This document shows positions 10,116 to 18,033 of a DNA stretch of 35,314 nt, piece by piece. Source of the stretch: Anaeromyces robustus (Eukaryota > Neocallimastigomycota > Neocallimastigomycetes > Neocallimastigales > Neocallimastigaceae); assembly GCA_002104895.1 (NCBI GenBank), contig MCFG01000537.1:1-35314 (forward strand), read 5' to 3'. Below the pieces are notes generated by a model, which did no database searches, was not told the origin of the DNA, and worked only from the letters and a program-made list of their open reading frames with translations. A program made the position numbers and the translations under genes. The stretch's first letter is position 1, and each line of letters opens with the position of its first letter.

Positions 10116-10299
10116 GTCCTCTAAAAAGCAATCTACATTAGCCACTTCGACAATAGAAACCTAATACATTGGAACTACTGAATGCGCTAAAAAAGTATTA
10201 TGGATCAGAAACATATTACAGGAACTATTTAAATTTAATAAACGAATTAAAATTTTTGCAGATAATTATCGAGCAAAACCACAATTGAAAATGGACAAC
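10116..10299 (+). pseudogene. Ty1/copia RNase H middle part
   Basis: Resumes after L3 with S-x-K-K-Q-S-T, LATSTIETEYI (the catalytic Glu of RNase H), ECAKKVLWIRNILQELF and KIFADN. It is nearly identical to 17723-17820 in the second copia copy. The frame is cut at 10299 by the next solo LTR; in the second copy the same site is uninterrupted. Confidence 0.75.
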
Positions 10300-10932
10300 T
10301 GTAAAGGATTGACAAGAAATAGATTACAATAACACAAACACTAAAATAAGAAAACAAAAATAACGAAATAAAAAATTTGTTTTGTTATAAAAATGTTTTA
10401 TTAAGATTTAAATAATTAAAATTTTATTTTAAATTTAATAACAATTACATCTTTCAAAATTTAAGAAATTTTGAAGTATTTTTATATTTTTTCATAATTA
10501 TATTTATTATATATTATACTAATTTATTTATATTTAATTCTATTTATTTACGGACTATCTAACTAACTTAACTTTATTATTTAATAAATTTATTTATTAT
10601 TTCTAAAAATAGAAATTTTAAATTAACTATTAAAACTAAGACTAAATAATTTCAATTGAGTTCATTTATTATTTATTTATTATTCTAATATTAATAATAT
10701 ATTTATTATATTTTTTAAATTTAAAAACAATGAAAAAATGTTATAAATTAAAAATTAAAATTAATATTTCACAAAATAAATTAATAATTTGTTTTGTTTT
10801 GAACTTTATTTAATTGATTTAAATTATTGTTTCACAATAATTTTACAGAAATATTTTTTGTAATTCAGTTACTTGTAAAGTGGCTGAATTTACAATTAAA
10901 GATATTATAATGTGGCGCATAATATCTTTACA
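10300..10932 (-). mobile_element. Solo LTR, family A, in copia RNase H (empty site known)
   Basis: 633 bp, TGTAAAGG...CTTTACA, with a perfect 5-bp duplication ACAAC (10295-10299 and 10933-10937). The uninterrupted allele exists in the same window: 17815-17830 reads TACAAC-TAAACTCTAA, so the insertion point and the duplication are directly proven. Closest in its 3' half to the copy at 3364-3993. Confidence 0.85.
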
Positions 10933-11122
10933 ACAACTAAACTCTAAATTAAATCACATTAATATAAAATTTTATTTTACTCAAGATCATATTAAAAATA
11001 ACAGAATAAAACTAGAATATATAAGCACAGAAAATATGCTAGCAGATATTTTGACCAAAAATGTTAACGAACCGAAGATGACAAAATTTTCAAACATAAT
11101 TTTATATAAACCAGAAAATTAA
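10933..11122 (+). pseudogene. Ty1/copia RNase H C-terminus
   Basis: After the solo LTR the frame gives LNSKLNHINIKFYFTQDHI, RIKLEYISTENMLADILTK (the conserved D-I-L-T-K box) and ends K-P-E-N-stop at 11122. A longer open frame that begins at 10880 is only a chance fusion of LTR sequence to this piece. A purine-rich tract GACAAGGGAA follows at 11127-11136 and directly precedes the 3' LTR. Confidence 0.75.
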
Positions 11123-11136
11123 GTTTGACAAGGGAA

Positions 11137-11303
11137 TGATAAAATACAAAGAAATAAATTTGAAACATACTTAATAAAGTTAAATAAAATCTCGTTATAA
11201 TAAATTAAAATTAATTAATGTAAATACATTTAAATCTCGTTGTATTAAATTATTCTTTATGTTTTTAATAAGCCACAATTAGTAAAAATACGAATGTAAT
11301 TTT
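11137..11303 (+). mobile_element. Copia copy 1, 3' LTR, first 167 bp
   Basis: Starts TGATAAAATACAAAG just after the polypurine tract and matches 18034-18200 and 34453-34620 (CTCGTTGTATT, AAGCCAC(A/G)ATTAGT). It breaks off at 11303, where the gypsy 5' LTR begins. The continuation is not found on the far side of the gypsy element. Confidence 0.7.
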
Positions 11304-11916
11304 TGTGAAGATATTTAACGCTACAGCGTAAAATTCTTAAATGTAATTTAAGCCACTATACGTAGTGATTAAAATTACATAAAATAATTCTGTAAAATTA
11401 TTGTGAAACAAAAATTTAAATCAATTAAATAAAGTTCAAAACAAAATAATTATTAAATTTTAATTTTTAATTTATAAAGTTTTTCATTGTTTTTAAATTT
11501 AAAATATATAATAAATATATTATTAATATTAGAATAATAAATAATAAATGAACTCAATTGAAATTATTTAGTCTTAGTTTTAATAGTTAATTTAAAATTT
11601 CTATTTTTAGAAATAATAAATAAATTTATTAAATAATAAAGTTTAGTTAGTTAGATAGTCCGTAAATAAATAGAATTAAATATAAATAAATTAGTATAAT
11701 ATATAATAAATATAATTATGAAAAAATATAAAAATACTTCAAAATTTCTTAAATTTTGAAAGGTGTAATTGTTATTAATTTTGACTATAAAGTTTTAAAT
11801 ATTTTAATATTAATAAAAAAGTTATTATTATAAAACAAATTTTTATTTCGTTATTTTTCTATTTTAGTGTTTGTATTCGTTTGTTATTGTAATCTATTTC
11901 TAAATAAATCTTTTAC
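11304..11916 (+). mobile_element. Gypsy 5' LTR (last base displaced to 13332)
   Basis: Begins TGTGAAGATATTT and ends ...AATCTTTTAC; the final A is at 13332, because the L2 element inserted here and duplicated TTTAC (11912-11916 and 13327-13331). It matches the 3' LTR at 17108-17722 throughout, with scattered differences. Two stems sit in the first 80 bases: ACGCT-AC-AGCGT (about 11318-11329), then TGTAATTT/AAATTACA (11342-11349 and 11372-11379) enclosing CACTA-TACG-TAGTG. Confidence 0.8.
11727..11776 (+). promoter_or_regulatory. Probable gypsy core promoter and transcript start
   Basis: TATAAAAATA (from 11727) lies 36-38 bp before GTAATTGTTATT (11765-11776), which is the exact complement of the primer-binding site at 13332-13343. 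In self-priming LTR elements the first bases of the mRNA pair with the primer site, so a start at about 11765 is predicted. The same arrangement occurs in the 3' LTR (17573-17584). Inference from position; no RNA data. Confidence 0.5.
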
Positions 11917-12345
11917 TGTAACGTTAGCTTTTACACAATAGGTCTATAAACAATAAAGTAATTTAAAATAAATAAGTTTTATTAGAAACAAGTTTTATTA
12001 ATTTTTTAAGTATAAATATTAATTATTAATTAGTTATTATAATATTTCAAATTACTTACAAACTAATTAATAAAAGCACGAATTTTTAAAAATATTTTAT
12101 TAATGAATTTTACACCTATTTATATTTTTTTTTTGAAAATAATAAAAATTTCTAAAAAGTTCTCGAAACTTAAATTTTTTTTTGATAAAAAAGAATCTTA
12201 TGGAAAAAGGATAAATTATAATAAATTTTTATCCGAAAATTTCTGATTTTATTCTATTAATTTCTATGATAAAATACAGAAATAAAATACAGAAATAAAA
12301 TACAGAAATTTATAATAAATAAATTTAAAATAAAATTTTTATAAA

Positions 12346-12424
12346 ATTTGGAACAAGGTGTGAGTCGAACCCAGAATGTTCGCTCAGATGGTCATAGTTA
12401 CTAACCACTAAACCATGGTTACTA
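12346..12424 (-). promoter_or_regulatory. tRNA-like A-box/B-box segment in L2
   Basis: Nearly identical to the L1 head. The A-box-like word is TGGTTTAGTGG and the B-box-like word GGTTCGACTC. The stem ATGGTT/GACCAT (12388-12393 and 12411-12416) has a C-to-T change relative to L1 that still allows U-G pairing. The acceptor stem is not formed, as in L1. Confidence 0.5.
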
Positions 12425-12429
12425 TTTTA

Positions 12430-13300
12430 CTAATTATTTGTAATAATTCTATTAAGAACTATCTCTAAATAGAATTATTTTCTATAACTTAATAAATTGT
12501 TCTATTAAGTTTAATTTTAAAAATAAAAATTTATACTTATCTTGAGTCGAGTTTATTATAAAATAACTATAGTGAGAATGTTATATAGAAGTATTAAAAA
12601 TTTTATTATTTGAATGTAATTTTATGATTAAATAGTTTTATTAATTTTATTTCTAAATTATTATTATTATTATTATAATTATTTTATAATAATAACTCTT
12701 GATTTCTTAAAAAGAATTCAAGAGCCTTATTTATAATAATTTTTTAAAATAAGGTTAAATAAGAAAAGTTTTCTAATCTTAACAATTATTTTATCTAGAA
12801 AAAGATTAGGAGAAAAAACTAGATAAATTTTCGACCAATATTCTATTCATATTGGTCATCGTATATATTAAGTAAAACCACATACTTAATAAAGTATTCT
12901 GGATAAACCTTAATATACCGATTTCCTATATTTGATTTAGATCATGGAAATACACGGAAAATTAAACAAATAAAATATGATCTAAATCGATACTAAATTA
13001 ATAAATATTATTTAAAATAAAATACAGAAAAATTCTCATTAAATACATAATGTAAATAATTAAGACAAATTATTACAAAAAATATAATTATTAAATGTAT
13101 AATTAGATAAATAATAAATAAACTAAATGTATAAATAATAATTAATTAAATAAATTTCTATTATAAAATAAATAAACATATAAATATAAATTAAATAATT
13201 TTATATATTAATTGAATGTATTGATTAATATTTAAATATATTTATAATTATTAAGAATAATTATAAAGATTAAGAAATATAATTATTAACAAATAATTAG
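12430..13300. mobile_element. Hairpin-rich 0.87-kb insert with short TIRs (MITE-like)
   Basis: The ends CTAATTATTTGT (12430-12441) and ACAAATAATTAG (13289-13300) are exact inverted repeats, extending to about 20 bp with one gap, and are flanked by TA on both sides (12428-12429 and 13301-13302). TA duplication and short TIRs suggest a non-autonomous Tc1/mariner-type element. It separates the L2 terminus from the tRNA-like head, which are adjacent in L1. The left two thirds carries eight successive hairpins. No coding potential. Confidence 0.5.
12442..12988. repeat. Array of eight hairpins
   Basis: Stems in order: 12442-12453/12468-12479 (12 bp); 12486-12494/12503-12511 (9 bp); 12696-12702/12718-12724 (7 bp plus an inner 5); 12725-12732/12747-12754 (8 bp); 12773-12780/12802-12809 (8 bp, overlapped by 12791-12798/12819-12826); 12833-12841/12849-12857 (9 bp, GACCAATAT); 12866-12874/12883-12891 (9 bp); 12934-12945/12977-12988 (12 bp, GATTTAGATCAT). 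Most stems include G/C pairs and all are distinct in sequence, so this is not a simple A/T repeat effect. Confidence 0.6.
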
Positions 13301-13331
13301 TATTTCTTACAATGAGTTTCGTTACATTTAC

Positions 13332-13343
13332 AATAACAATTAC
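13332..13343 (+). other. Gypsy primer-binding site, complementary to its own LTR
   Basis: AATAACAATTAC begins at the last base of the 5' LTR and is the exact 12-base complement of GTAATTGTTATT inside the same LTR (11765-11776; 17573-17584 in the 3' LTR). No match to a familiar tRNA 3' end was noticed. Position and complementarity fit the self-priming of Tf1/sushi-type chromoviruses. Confidence 0.5.
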
Positions 13344-13373
13344 CTTTTAAAATAAACCGAAATACGTTACAAT

Positions 13374-13450
13374 AGCTACCAGTTTAGGACTACCAGCTTA
13401 AGGAACTACCAGTTTAAGGAACTGCCACGTTTGGAACTACCAGCTGAAGG
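13374..13450 (+). repeat. Short imperfect tandem repeat in the gypsy leader
   Basis: Five units of about 15 bases built on GGAACTACCAGTTTAA: GCTACCAGTTTA, GGACTACCAGCTTAA, GGAACTACCAGTTTAA, GGAACTGCCACGTTT and GGAACTACCAGCTGAA. It lies in the untranslated leader or in a remnant of gag. The same core GGAACTACC occurs at the end of L1 (6424-6432). Confidence 0.5.
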
Positions 13451-13495
13451 AATCTACTTTAGAAAGAGACCAACCAGTACGAAATTATTATATAG

Positions 13496-14102
13496 TTGGG
13501 AACTCGACCGACACCCACTACAATAGAGATAGCGTCCTGGTCGACTTCTTTTAAATTATATAATAAGAAATTTGTATCTATAGTTAAAAAAAAATTGTCA
13601 GATTTAATCATAATAAACAAAGTGTTACAAAACCTCTTATTGGAGGAAGAAAAGAATATGGCCGGTACTAATCAACTAGTTAGAGTCCTTATCGATTCTG
13701 GAGAAGATTTGAATTTTATTCATCCAGAATTCGCCAAGCTAGTCGGAATAAACCTTAACCGAATTGAAAAACCTTTTGGAGTGTCCGGTCTAGGATATGG
13801 GGTTTTCAAGGTTAGGAAGGAAACTGAGAAATCTTAGACGCAAGAATCATTTCGAATTAATTAAGTTCTACGTGTTAAGAACTCTAGATGTGGATATCAT
13901 TTTGGGTTTACCTTGGATCGAAAAGCATTGTCCTTCCAACTACCATGATAATAAAAAGTTAGCCTTTAGTTCTGGTTTTTGTGCAAGATACTGCAATTAC
14001 GGCAAAAGAAAAAGAAACTCTAAAAAGGGCAAAAACCAATCATCGAAATTGAACCCATTAACAAAGAAAAAGAAAAAAGAAAACAGCCCATCAAAACTCT
14101 AA
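13496..14102 (+). pseudogene. Ty3/gypsy aspartic protease and linker, frameshifted
   Basis: The first frame (13496-13837) contains NQLVRVLIDSGEDLNFI, in which D-S-G is the retropepsin active site, then HPEFAKLVGI. It stops at 13837 and the reading moves to the frame that ends at 14102: FYVLRTLDVDIILGLPWIEKH, the usual D-x-I-L-G-x-x-W end of a gypsy protease, then FSSGFCARYC and a lysine-rich linker. The protease would have cut the Gag-Pol polyprotein. No Gag or zinc knuckle is found upstream. The nominal first codon at 13496 is TTG, so it is not a real start. Confidence 0.75.
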
Positions 14103-14139
14103 ACCAAGTGAAGGAAAAGTCCAGTGACCACCACAGTAT

Positions 14140-15095
14140 ATGAATTTTATTGATGTGTTTAATGAACAAAATTGTAAAAAATTACCTCCACATCGTGATT
14201 ACGATTGTGAAATAAAATTAAAAGAAAATAGTAGTGTATTTTATGGACCATTATACTCTTTAAATAAAGTTGAAAGAGAAGAATTAAAAAGCTATTTAAA
14301 AGAGAATTTAGAAAAAGGTCTTAGAAAATCTACTTCTCCTGATGGAACACCTATCCTTTTTGTAAAAAAGAAGGATGGTTCATTACGTTTATGTGTAGAT
14401 TATAGAAAACTTAATGAGATAACCATACGTAATTCTTATCCTCTTCCTTTAATTAGTGATTTGCTAGATAGAGTTAAAGGAGCTAAAATATTTACTAAAT
14501 TGGATTTAAAATCTGCATATAATTTAATAAGAATTAAAAAAGGGGATGAATTTAAAACTGCATTTCGCACTCGTTATGGTCATTATGAATATCTAGTAAT
14601 GCCTTTTGGGTTAAAAACGCTCCAGCTACATTCCAACATTTCATCAACGATGTTTTGAGTGATTATCTTGATGAATTTGTAATTTCCTATATAGATGATA
14701 TACTTATTTATTCAAAAAATATTAAAGAACATCATGCTCATGTGATAAAAGTGTTAATAAGATTATTAGAAAATAATTTGTATTTAAATTTAAAGAAATG
14801 TGAGTTAGATGTAGAAGAAACTACTTTTCTTGGATATGTTATTTCTAAACGTGGGTTGGAAATGGATAAAGAAAAAGTTAAAGGTGTATTAGATTGGCCC
14901 ATTCCAAAAGATGTTAAAGAGATACAATCTTTTATTGGATTATGCAATTATTATCGTATTTTTATTAAAGATTTCGCAAAAATTGCTAACCCATTACATA
15001 AACTCACAAGAAAAAATGTTCCATTTATTTGGGGTGTTGAGCAGCAAAATGCATTCGATACTTTAAAGAACCTTTTACCTATGCTCCTATATTAA
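14140..15095 (+). pseudogene. Ty3/gypsy reverse transcriptase, two frameshifts
   Basis: The RT is almost complete: [51 protein letters not shown] with the first catalytic Asp, [18 protein letters not shown], then YIDDILIYSK (catalytic Y-x-D-D) and the thumb words FLGYVISKRGLEMD and IQSFIGLCNYYRIFIKDF. One A is missing in an A-run near 14616, which turns G-L-K-N-A-P into a short wrong tail ending at 14658. One T is missing near 15077, just before the RNase H. Catalytic residues are all kept. Role: copies element RNA to cDNA in virus-like particles. Confidence 0.85.
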
Positions 15096-15500
15096 AACAT
15101 CCTGATAGCAATCGCCAATTTGTTGTAGAAACTGATGCAAGTAACTTTGCTGTAGGTGCAATTCTCTCTCAAGAGTTTGACAAGAAATTACATCCTATAG
15201 CTTTCCTTTCTAAAAGTCTTAACAAATCCCAACGAAATTATCTAATTTATGACAAAGAATTACTTGCAATAAAGACAGCTTTAGAAGAATGACGTCATTA
15301 TTTAGAAAGCACTAGATACCGATTTTTAATTTACACCGATCATAAGAATTTGACATTCCCTAGAAAGCCTGAGATGCTTTTTCAAAGACAAATAAGATGG
15401 AACGAATTTCTATCTAGATTCGACTTTGAACTCATTTACCGCGCCGGAAAGAAGTCAGGCAAACCAAACATTTAATCAAGAAGAAGTGATTATCTTATTA
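15096..15500 (+). pseudogene. Ty3/gypsy RNase H, with stop codons
   Basis: After the frameshift the reading is APILKHPDSNRQFVVETDAS (first catalytic Asp), AVGAILSQ, HPIAFLSKSL, YDKELLAIKTALEE (catalytic Glu), TDHKNL (third Asp), RQIRWNEFLSRFDFELIYR. The tryptophan expected in E-E-W-R-H is TGA (about 15290), and the A-D-A-L-S-R-R motif is damaged with a TAA near 15474. The domain removes RNA from the RNA/DNA hybrid. It lies directly between RT and integrase, as normal for gypsy pol. Confidence 0.8.
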
Positions 15501-15661
15501 ACGTTAGTAGAATTGCTTCTTACTGTGTCATCAAAGTTTGTGGTCTCACGGATAATTCTATTATCAATTCTATTCATGAAAATTTGAAGTTAGACGAGTT
15601 TTACAACAATGTTAAAGACTATTTATTAAGTGAATAAAATGGAATTGCTCCATTCAAAAGA
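15501..15661 (+). pseudogene. Gypsy tether between RNase H and integrase
   Basis: The open reading continues (SRRSDYLINVSRIASYCVIK ...) with a TAA near 15636 before the integrase part resumes at 15662. It corresponds to the variable tether of gypsy polyproteins and carries no catalytic motif. Confidence 0.55.
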
Positions 15662-17075
15662 ATGGATTGTTTAGAATTGGATGATGATGGTTTTCTATTA
15701 TTTAATAATTTAATATATGTTCCCTTCTCTCTTCTCACTAAGATCCTTGAAATACATCACGATACAATCTCTGCAGGACATTTTGATGTTTTAAAAACAT
15801 TTGAATTAATTTCTCGAAATTTTTGGTGGCCAAAAATGCTCAGTGATATTAAAAAGTTTATTAAATCTTGCTTCATTTGTTGTAAGGCAAAAGTTTCTAA
15901 ACACAAATTATATGGCTTACTTTCTCCTTTATCCACTCCTGATAGACTTTGGAAAGAAATATCAATGGATTTTATTGTGGAACTTCTTAAATCGCGTGAA
16001 ATGACCACTATTATGGTTGTAGTGGATAGATTAACAAAAATGGCATATCTTCCCACTACTGCAATCGCTGCCGATTCTTTTATTACTAATATTTTTCGTC
16101 TTCATGGTTTTTCTGATTCCATTGTTTCAGATAGAGACTTCCAATTCACATCTGAGTTTTGAAACAGAATGTGTAAATTACTGGATATACTCTCTTTCTA
16201 CTGCTAATCATCCGCAGACGGACGGTCAAACGGAGAGGGTAAATGGAATCCTAGAACAATATCTTCGTTGTTTCATCAACGAAAGACAAAATAATAGGGT
16301 GGATATATTACCCTTTGCTGAATTTTCTTATAATAACACTATTCATCAATCCACTAAACAATCACCTTTCTTCTCAAATTATAGATTCAATCCAAAGTTC
16401 TCTCCAGAAATTCCATCTTTTGATAAACCAAATAGAGCTAATCAGAGAGTTCTTGAAATTGAAAATAATATTAAACTCCTTAAAGAAAATTTAGATAATG
16501 CAAAGAAAACGTATAAAAAGTATGCTGATAAAAGAAGATTAAAAGCTCCCTGTTTTGAGGTTGATCAAAAAGTGTGGTTATATAAAGGAATTAACGGGAA
16601 AAATAGAAAGAAAAAATTAGCTAATCAAATGATGGGTCCTTTTACCATCACTAAAAAAGTTAGTCCTCTTGCTTTCGAGTTAGATATTCCTAGTAATATG
16701 CGCTGTCATCCTGTCTTTCACGTTTCTCTTTTAGAACCTTATTACGAAAACGAATTTAAAGGTAGATCTCTGAGACCTAGAAAAAATAAGCATTTAACTA
16801 TTGACTCTTTCGATAAAACTCCTGACAAAATAATCGACATGAAAACTTCTAAGGGTGAAACTTACTTTTTAATGTCTTGGAAGGGTAACGACTCAGTAGA
16901 ACAAACCTGGGTCAAAGAAGACCAAGTTATAGACAAACAACTAATTCAACAGTATCTTAGTAGATCCAGAAAGGGTAAAAGTAATGAAACCGAAGATTCA
17001 TTGGTTAATAACGATTTTTATGTTAGACATAAGTATCAACCTTTCGTTATTAACATTGAATCTAGAAAATTATGA
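15662..17075 (+). pseudogene. Ty3/gypsy integrase with C-terminal chromodomain
   Basis: The zinc-binding H-H-C-C region is present (IHHDTISAGH ... CFICC). The catalytic core has SMDFIVEL (Asp 1), SDRDFQFTSEF (Asp 2) and NHPQTDGQTERVNG (Glu). A TGG-to-TGA change at about 16160 and a frameshift near 16195 separate the first two residues from the Glu. The second frame stays open to 17075. It has the G-P-F-x-I and HPVFHVSLLEPY boxes, then a chromodomain: KIIDMKTSKGETYFLMSWKG, then E-Q-T-W-V-K. Chromodomains direct such elements to marked heterochromatin, which fits the nest of transposons here. Confidence 0.85.
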
Positions 17076-17094
17076 TCTCGCAGGAGCTCGACTT

Positions 17095-17107
17095 TGAGGA
17101 GAGAGAT
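17095..17107 (+). other. Gypsy polypurine tract
   Basis: TGAGGAGAGAGAT sits immediately before the TG of the 3' LTR, where the plus-strand cDNA primer of LTR elements lies. 20 bases after the integrase stop. Confidence 0.7.
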
Positions 17108-17722
17108 TGTAAAGATATTTAACACCACAGCGTAAAATTTTTAAATGTAATTTAAGCCAGTATACGTAGTGATTAAAATTACAAAAAATAAATCTGTAAA
17201 ATTATTGTGAAACAATAATTTAAATCAATTAAATAAAGTTCGAAACAAAATAATTATTAAATTTTAATTTTTAATTTATAAAGTTTTTCATTGTTTTTAA
17301 ATTTAAATTATATAATAAATATTTATTAATATTAGAATAATAAATAAATAATAAATGAACTCAATTGAAATTATTTAGTCTTAGTTTTAATAGTTAATTT
17401 AAAATTTCTATTTTTAGAAATAATAAATAAATTTATTAAATATTAAAGTTTAGTTAGTTAGATAGTCCGTAAATAAATAGAAATTAAATATAAATAAATT
17501 AGTATAATATATAATAAATATAATTACGAAAGAATATAAAAATACTTCAAAATTTAAGAAATTTTGAAAGGTGTAATTGTTATTAAATTTGACTATAAAA
17601 ATTTTAATTATTTAAATATTAATAAAAAATTATTATAATAAAACAAATTTTATTTCGTTATTTTATTATTTTATTTTTAGTGTTTGTGTTATTGTAATCT
17701 ATTTCCAAATTAATATTTTACA
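17108..17722 (+). mobile_element. Gypsy 3' LTR
   Basis: 615 bp, TGTAAAGATATTTAAC...AATATTTTACA, co-linear with the 5' LTR. It keeps the two stem regions near the start (one mismatch in CAGTA/TAGTG) and the self-priming word at 17573-17584. It is followed directly by TATGGATCAG of a copia RNase H reading frame. Differences from the 5' LTR (for example in the first hairpin and near 17640-17690) show the insertion is not recent. Confidence 0.8.
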
Positions 17723-18033
17723 TATGGATCAGAAACATATTACAGGAACTATTTAAATTTATTAAACCAATTAAAATTTTTACAGATAATTTATCGAGCA
17801 AAACCACGAAAATGTACAACTAAACTCTAAATCAAAGCACATTAATATAAAGTTTTATTTTACTCAAGATTATATTAAAAATAACAGAATAAAACTAGAA
17901 TATATAAACTAGAATATATAAGCACAGAAAATATGCTAGCAGATATTTTGACCAATAATGTCAACGAACCGGAGATGACAAAATTTTCAAACATAATTTT
18001 TTATAAACCAGAAAATTAAATTTGACAGGGGAA
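17723..18033 (+). pseudogene. Tail of a second copia copy: RNase H end
   Basis: Starts abruptly in RNase H (WIRNILQELFKF, KIFTDN, then HINIKFYFTQDYIKNNRIK) and ends at STENMLADIL, K-P-E-N-stop, matching 10197-10299 plus 10938-11122 without the solo LTR. A 14-15 base direct duplication (ACTAGAATATATAA, about 17892-17920) is private to this copy and adds an in-frame stop. It provides the empty-site allele for the insertion at 10300. Confidence 0.75.

Larger units (their letters stand above)
6640..11303 (+). mobile_element. Degenerate Ty1/copia element (copy 1), split by four LTR insertions
   Basis: Pieces of integrase (6640-7394), reverse transcriptase (8017-8659, 9284-9718), RNase H (10116-10299, 10933-11122) and the first 167 bp of a 3' LTR (11137-11303) follow in the order protease-IN-RT-RH typical of copia. 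They are separated by solo LTRs at 7395-8016, 8660-9282, 9719-10115 and 10300-10932, three of which have exact 5-bp target duplications and one a 4/5 match. The LTR is cut by the gypsy element at 11304. The 5' end, gag and the RT core are missing. Its LTR is related to those at 18034 and 34453. Confidence 0.8.
11917..13326 (-). mobile_element. LTR-like element L2 with tRNA-like head and internal insert
   Basis: Minus-strand ends TGTAACGAAAC...AACGTTACA, flanked by an exact TTTAC duplication (11912-11916 and 13327-13331). It inserted one base before the end of the gypsy 5' LTR. From 11917 to 12429 it aligns with L1 (tRNA-like head, a run of TTTCTGTATTTTA units, TATAAATA at 12117-12124 minus, AATAAAAC block). 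Its extra length is due to an insert at 12430-13300 placed between the TG end and the tRNA-like head. Confidence 0.75.
11304..17722 (+). mobile_element. Ty3/gypsy chromodomain retrotransposon (chromovirus type), nearly full length but dead
   Basis: Order: 5' LTR (11304-11916 plus base 13332, split by L2), self-complementary primer site, short leader, protease, RT, RNase H, integrase with C-terminal chromodomain, purine tract, 3' LTR (17108-17722). No gag is seen between 13344 and 13500, so gag has been deleted or is unrecognisable. Pol keeps its catalytic residues but has several stops and frameshifts. The 5-bp flanks differ (ATTTT before, TATGG after), and each side borders a different point of copia, so this is not a simple insertion. 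Confidence 0.85.

Noticed and set aside
3364-10932. Helitron or MITE identity for the 620-bp family-A repeats, because of the terminal hairpins
   Set aside because: TG...CA ends, 5-bp target duplications and identity to the LTRs of a gypsy element show they are solo LTRs.
10880-11122. An 80-codon gene starting at 10880
   Set aside because: Its first 17 codons are the end of a solo LTR; only the part after 10933 is copia RNase H. Chance fusion.
14738-16056. Minus-strand frames at 14738-14947 and 15757-16056
   Set aside because: Antisense shadows of gypsy RT and integrase.
15290-16162. RIP (repeat-induced point mutation) as the cause of the TGG-to-TGA stops in gypsy
   Set aside because: The implied change is C to T in a CC context, not the CA context preferred by RIP, and the overall A/T bias of the genome is explanation enough.
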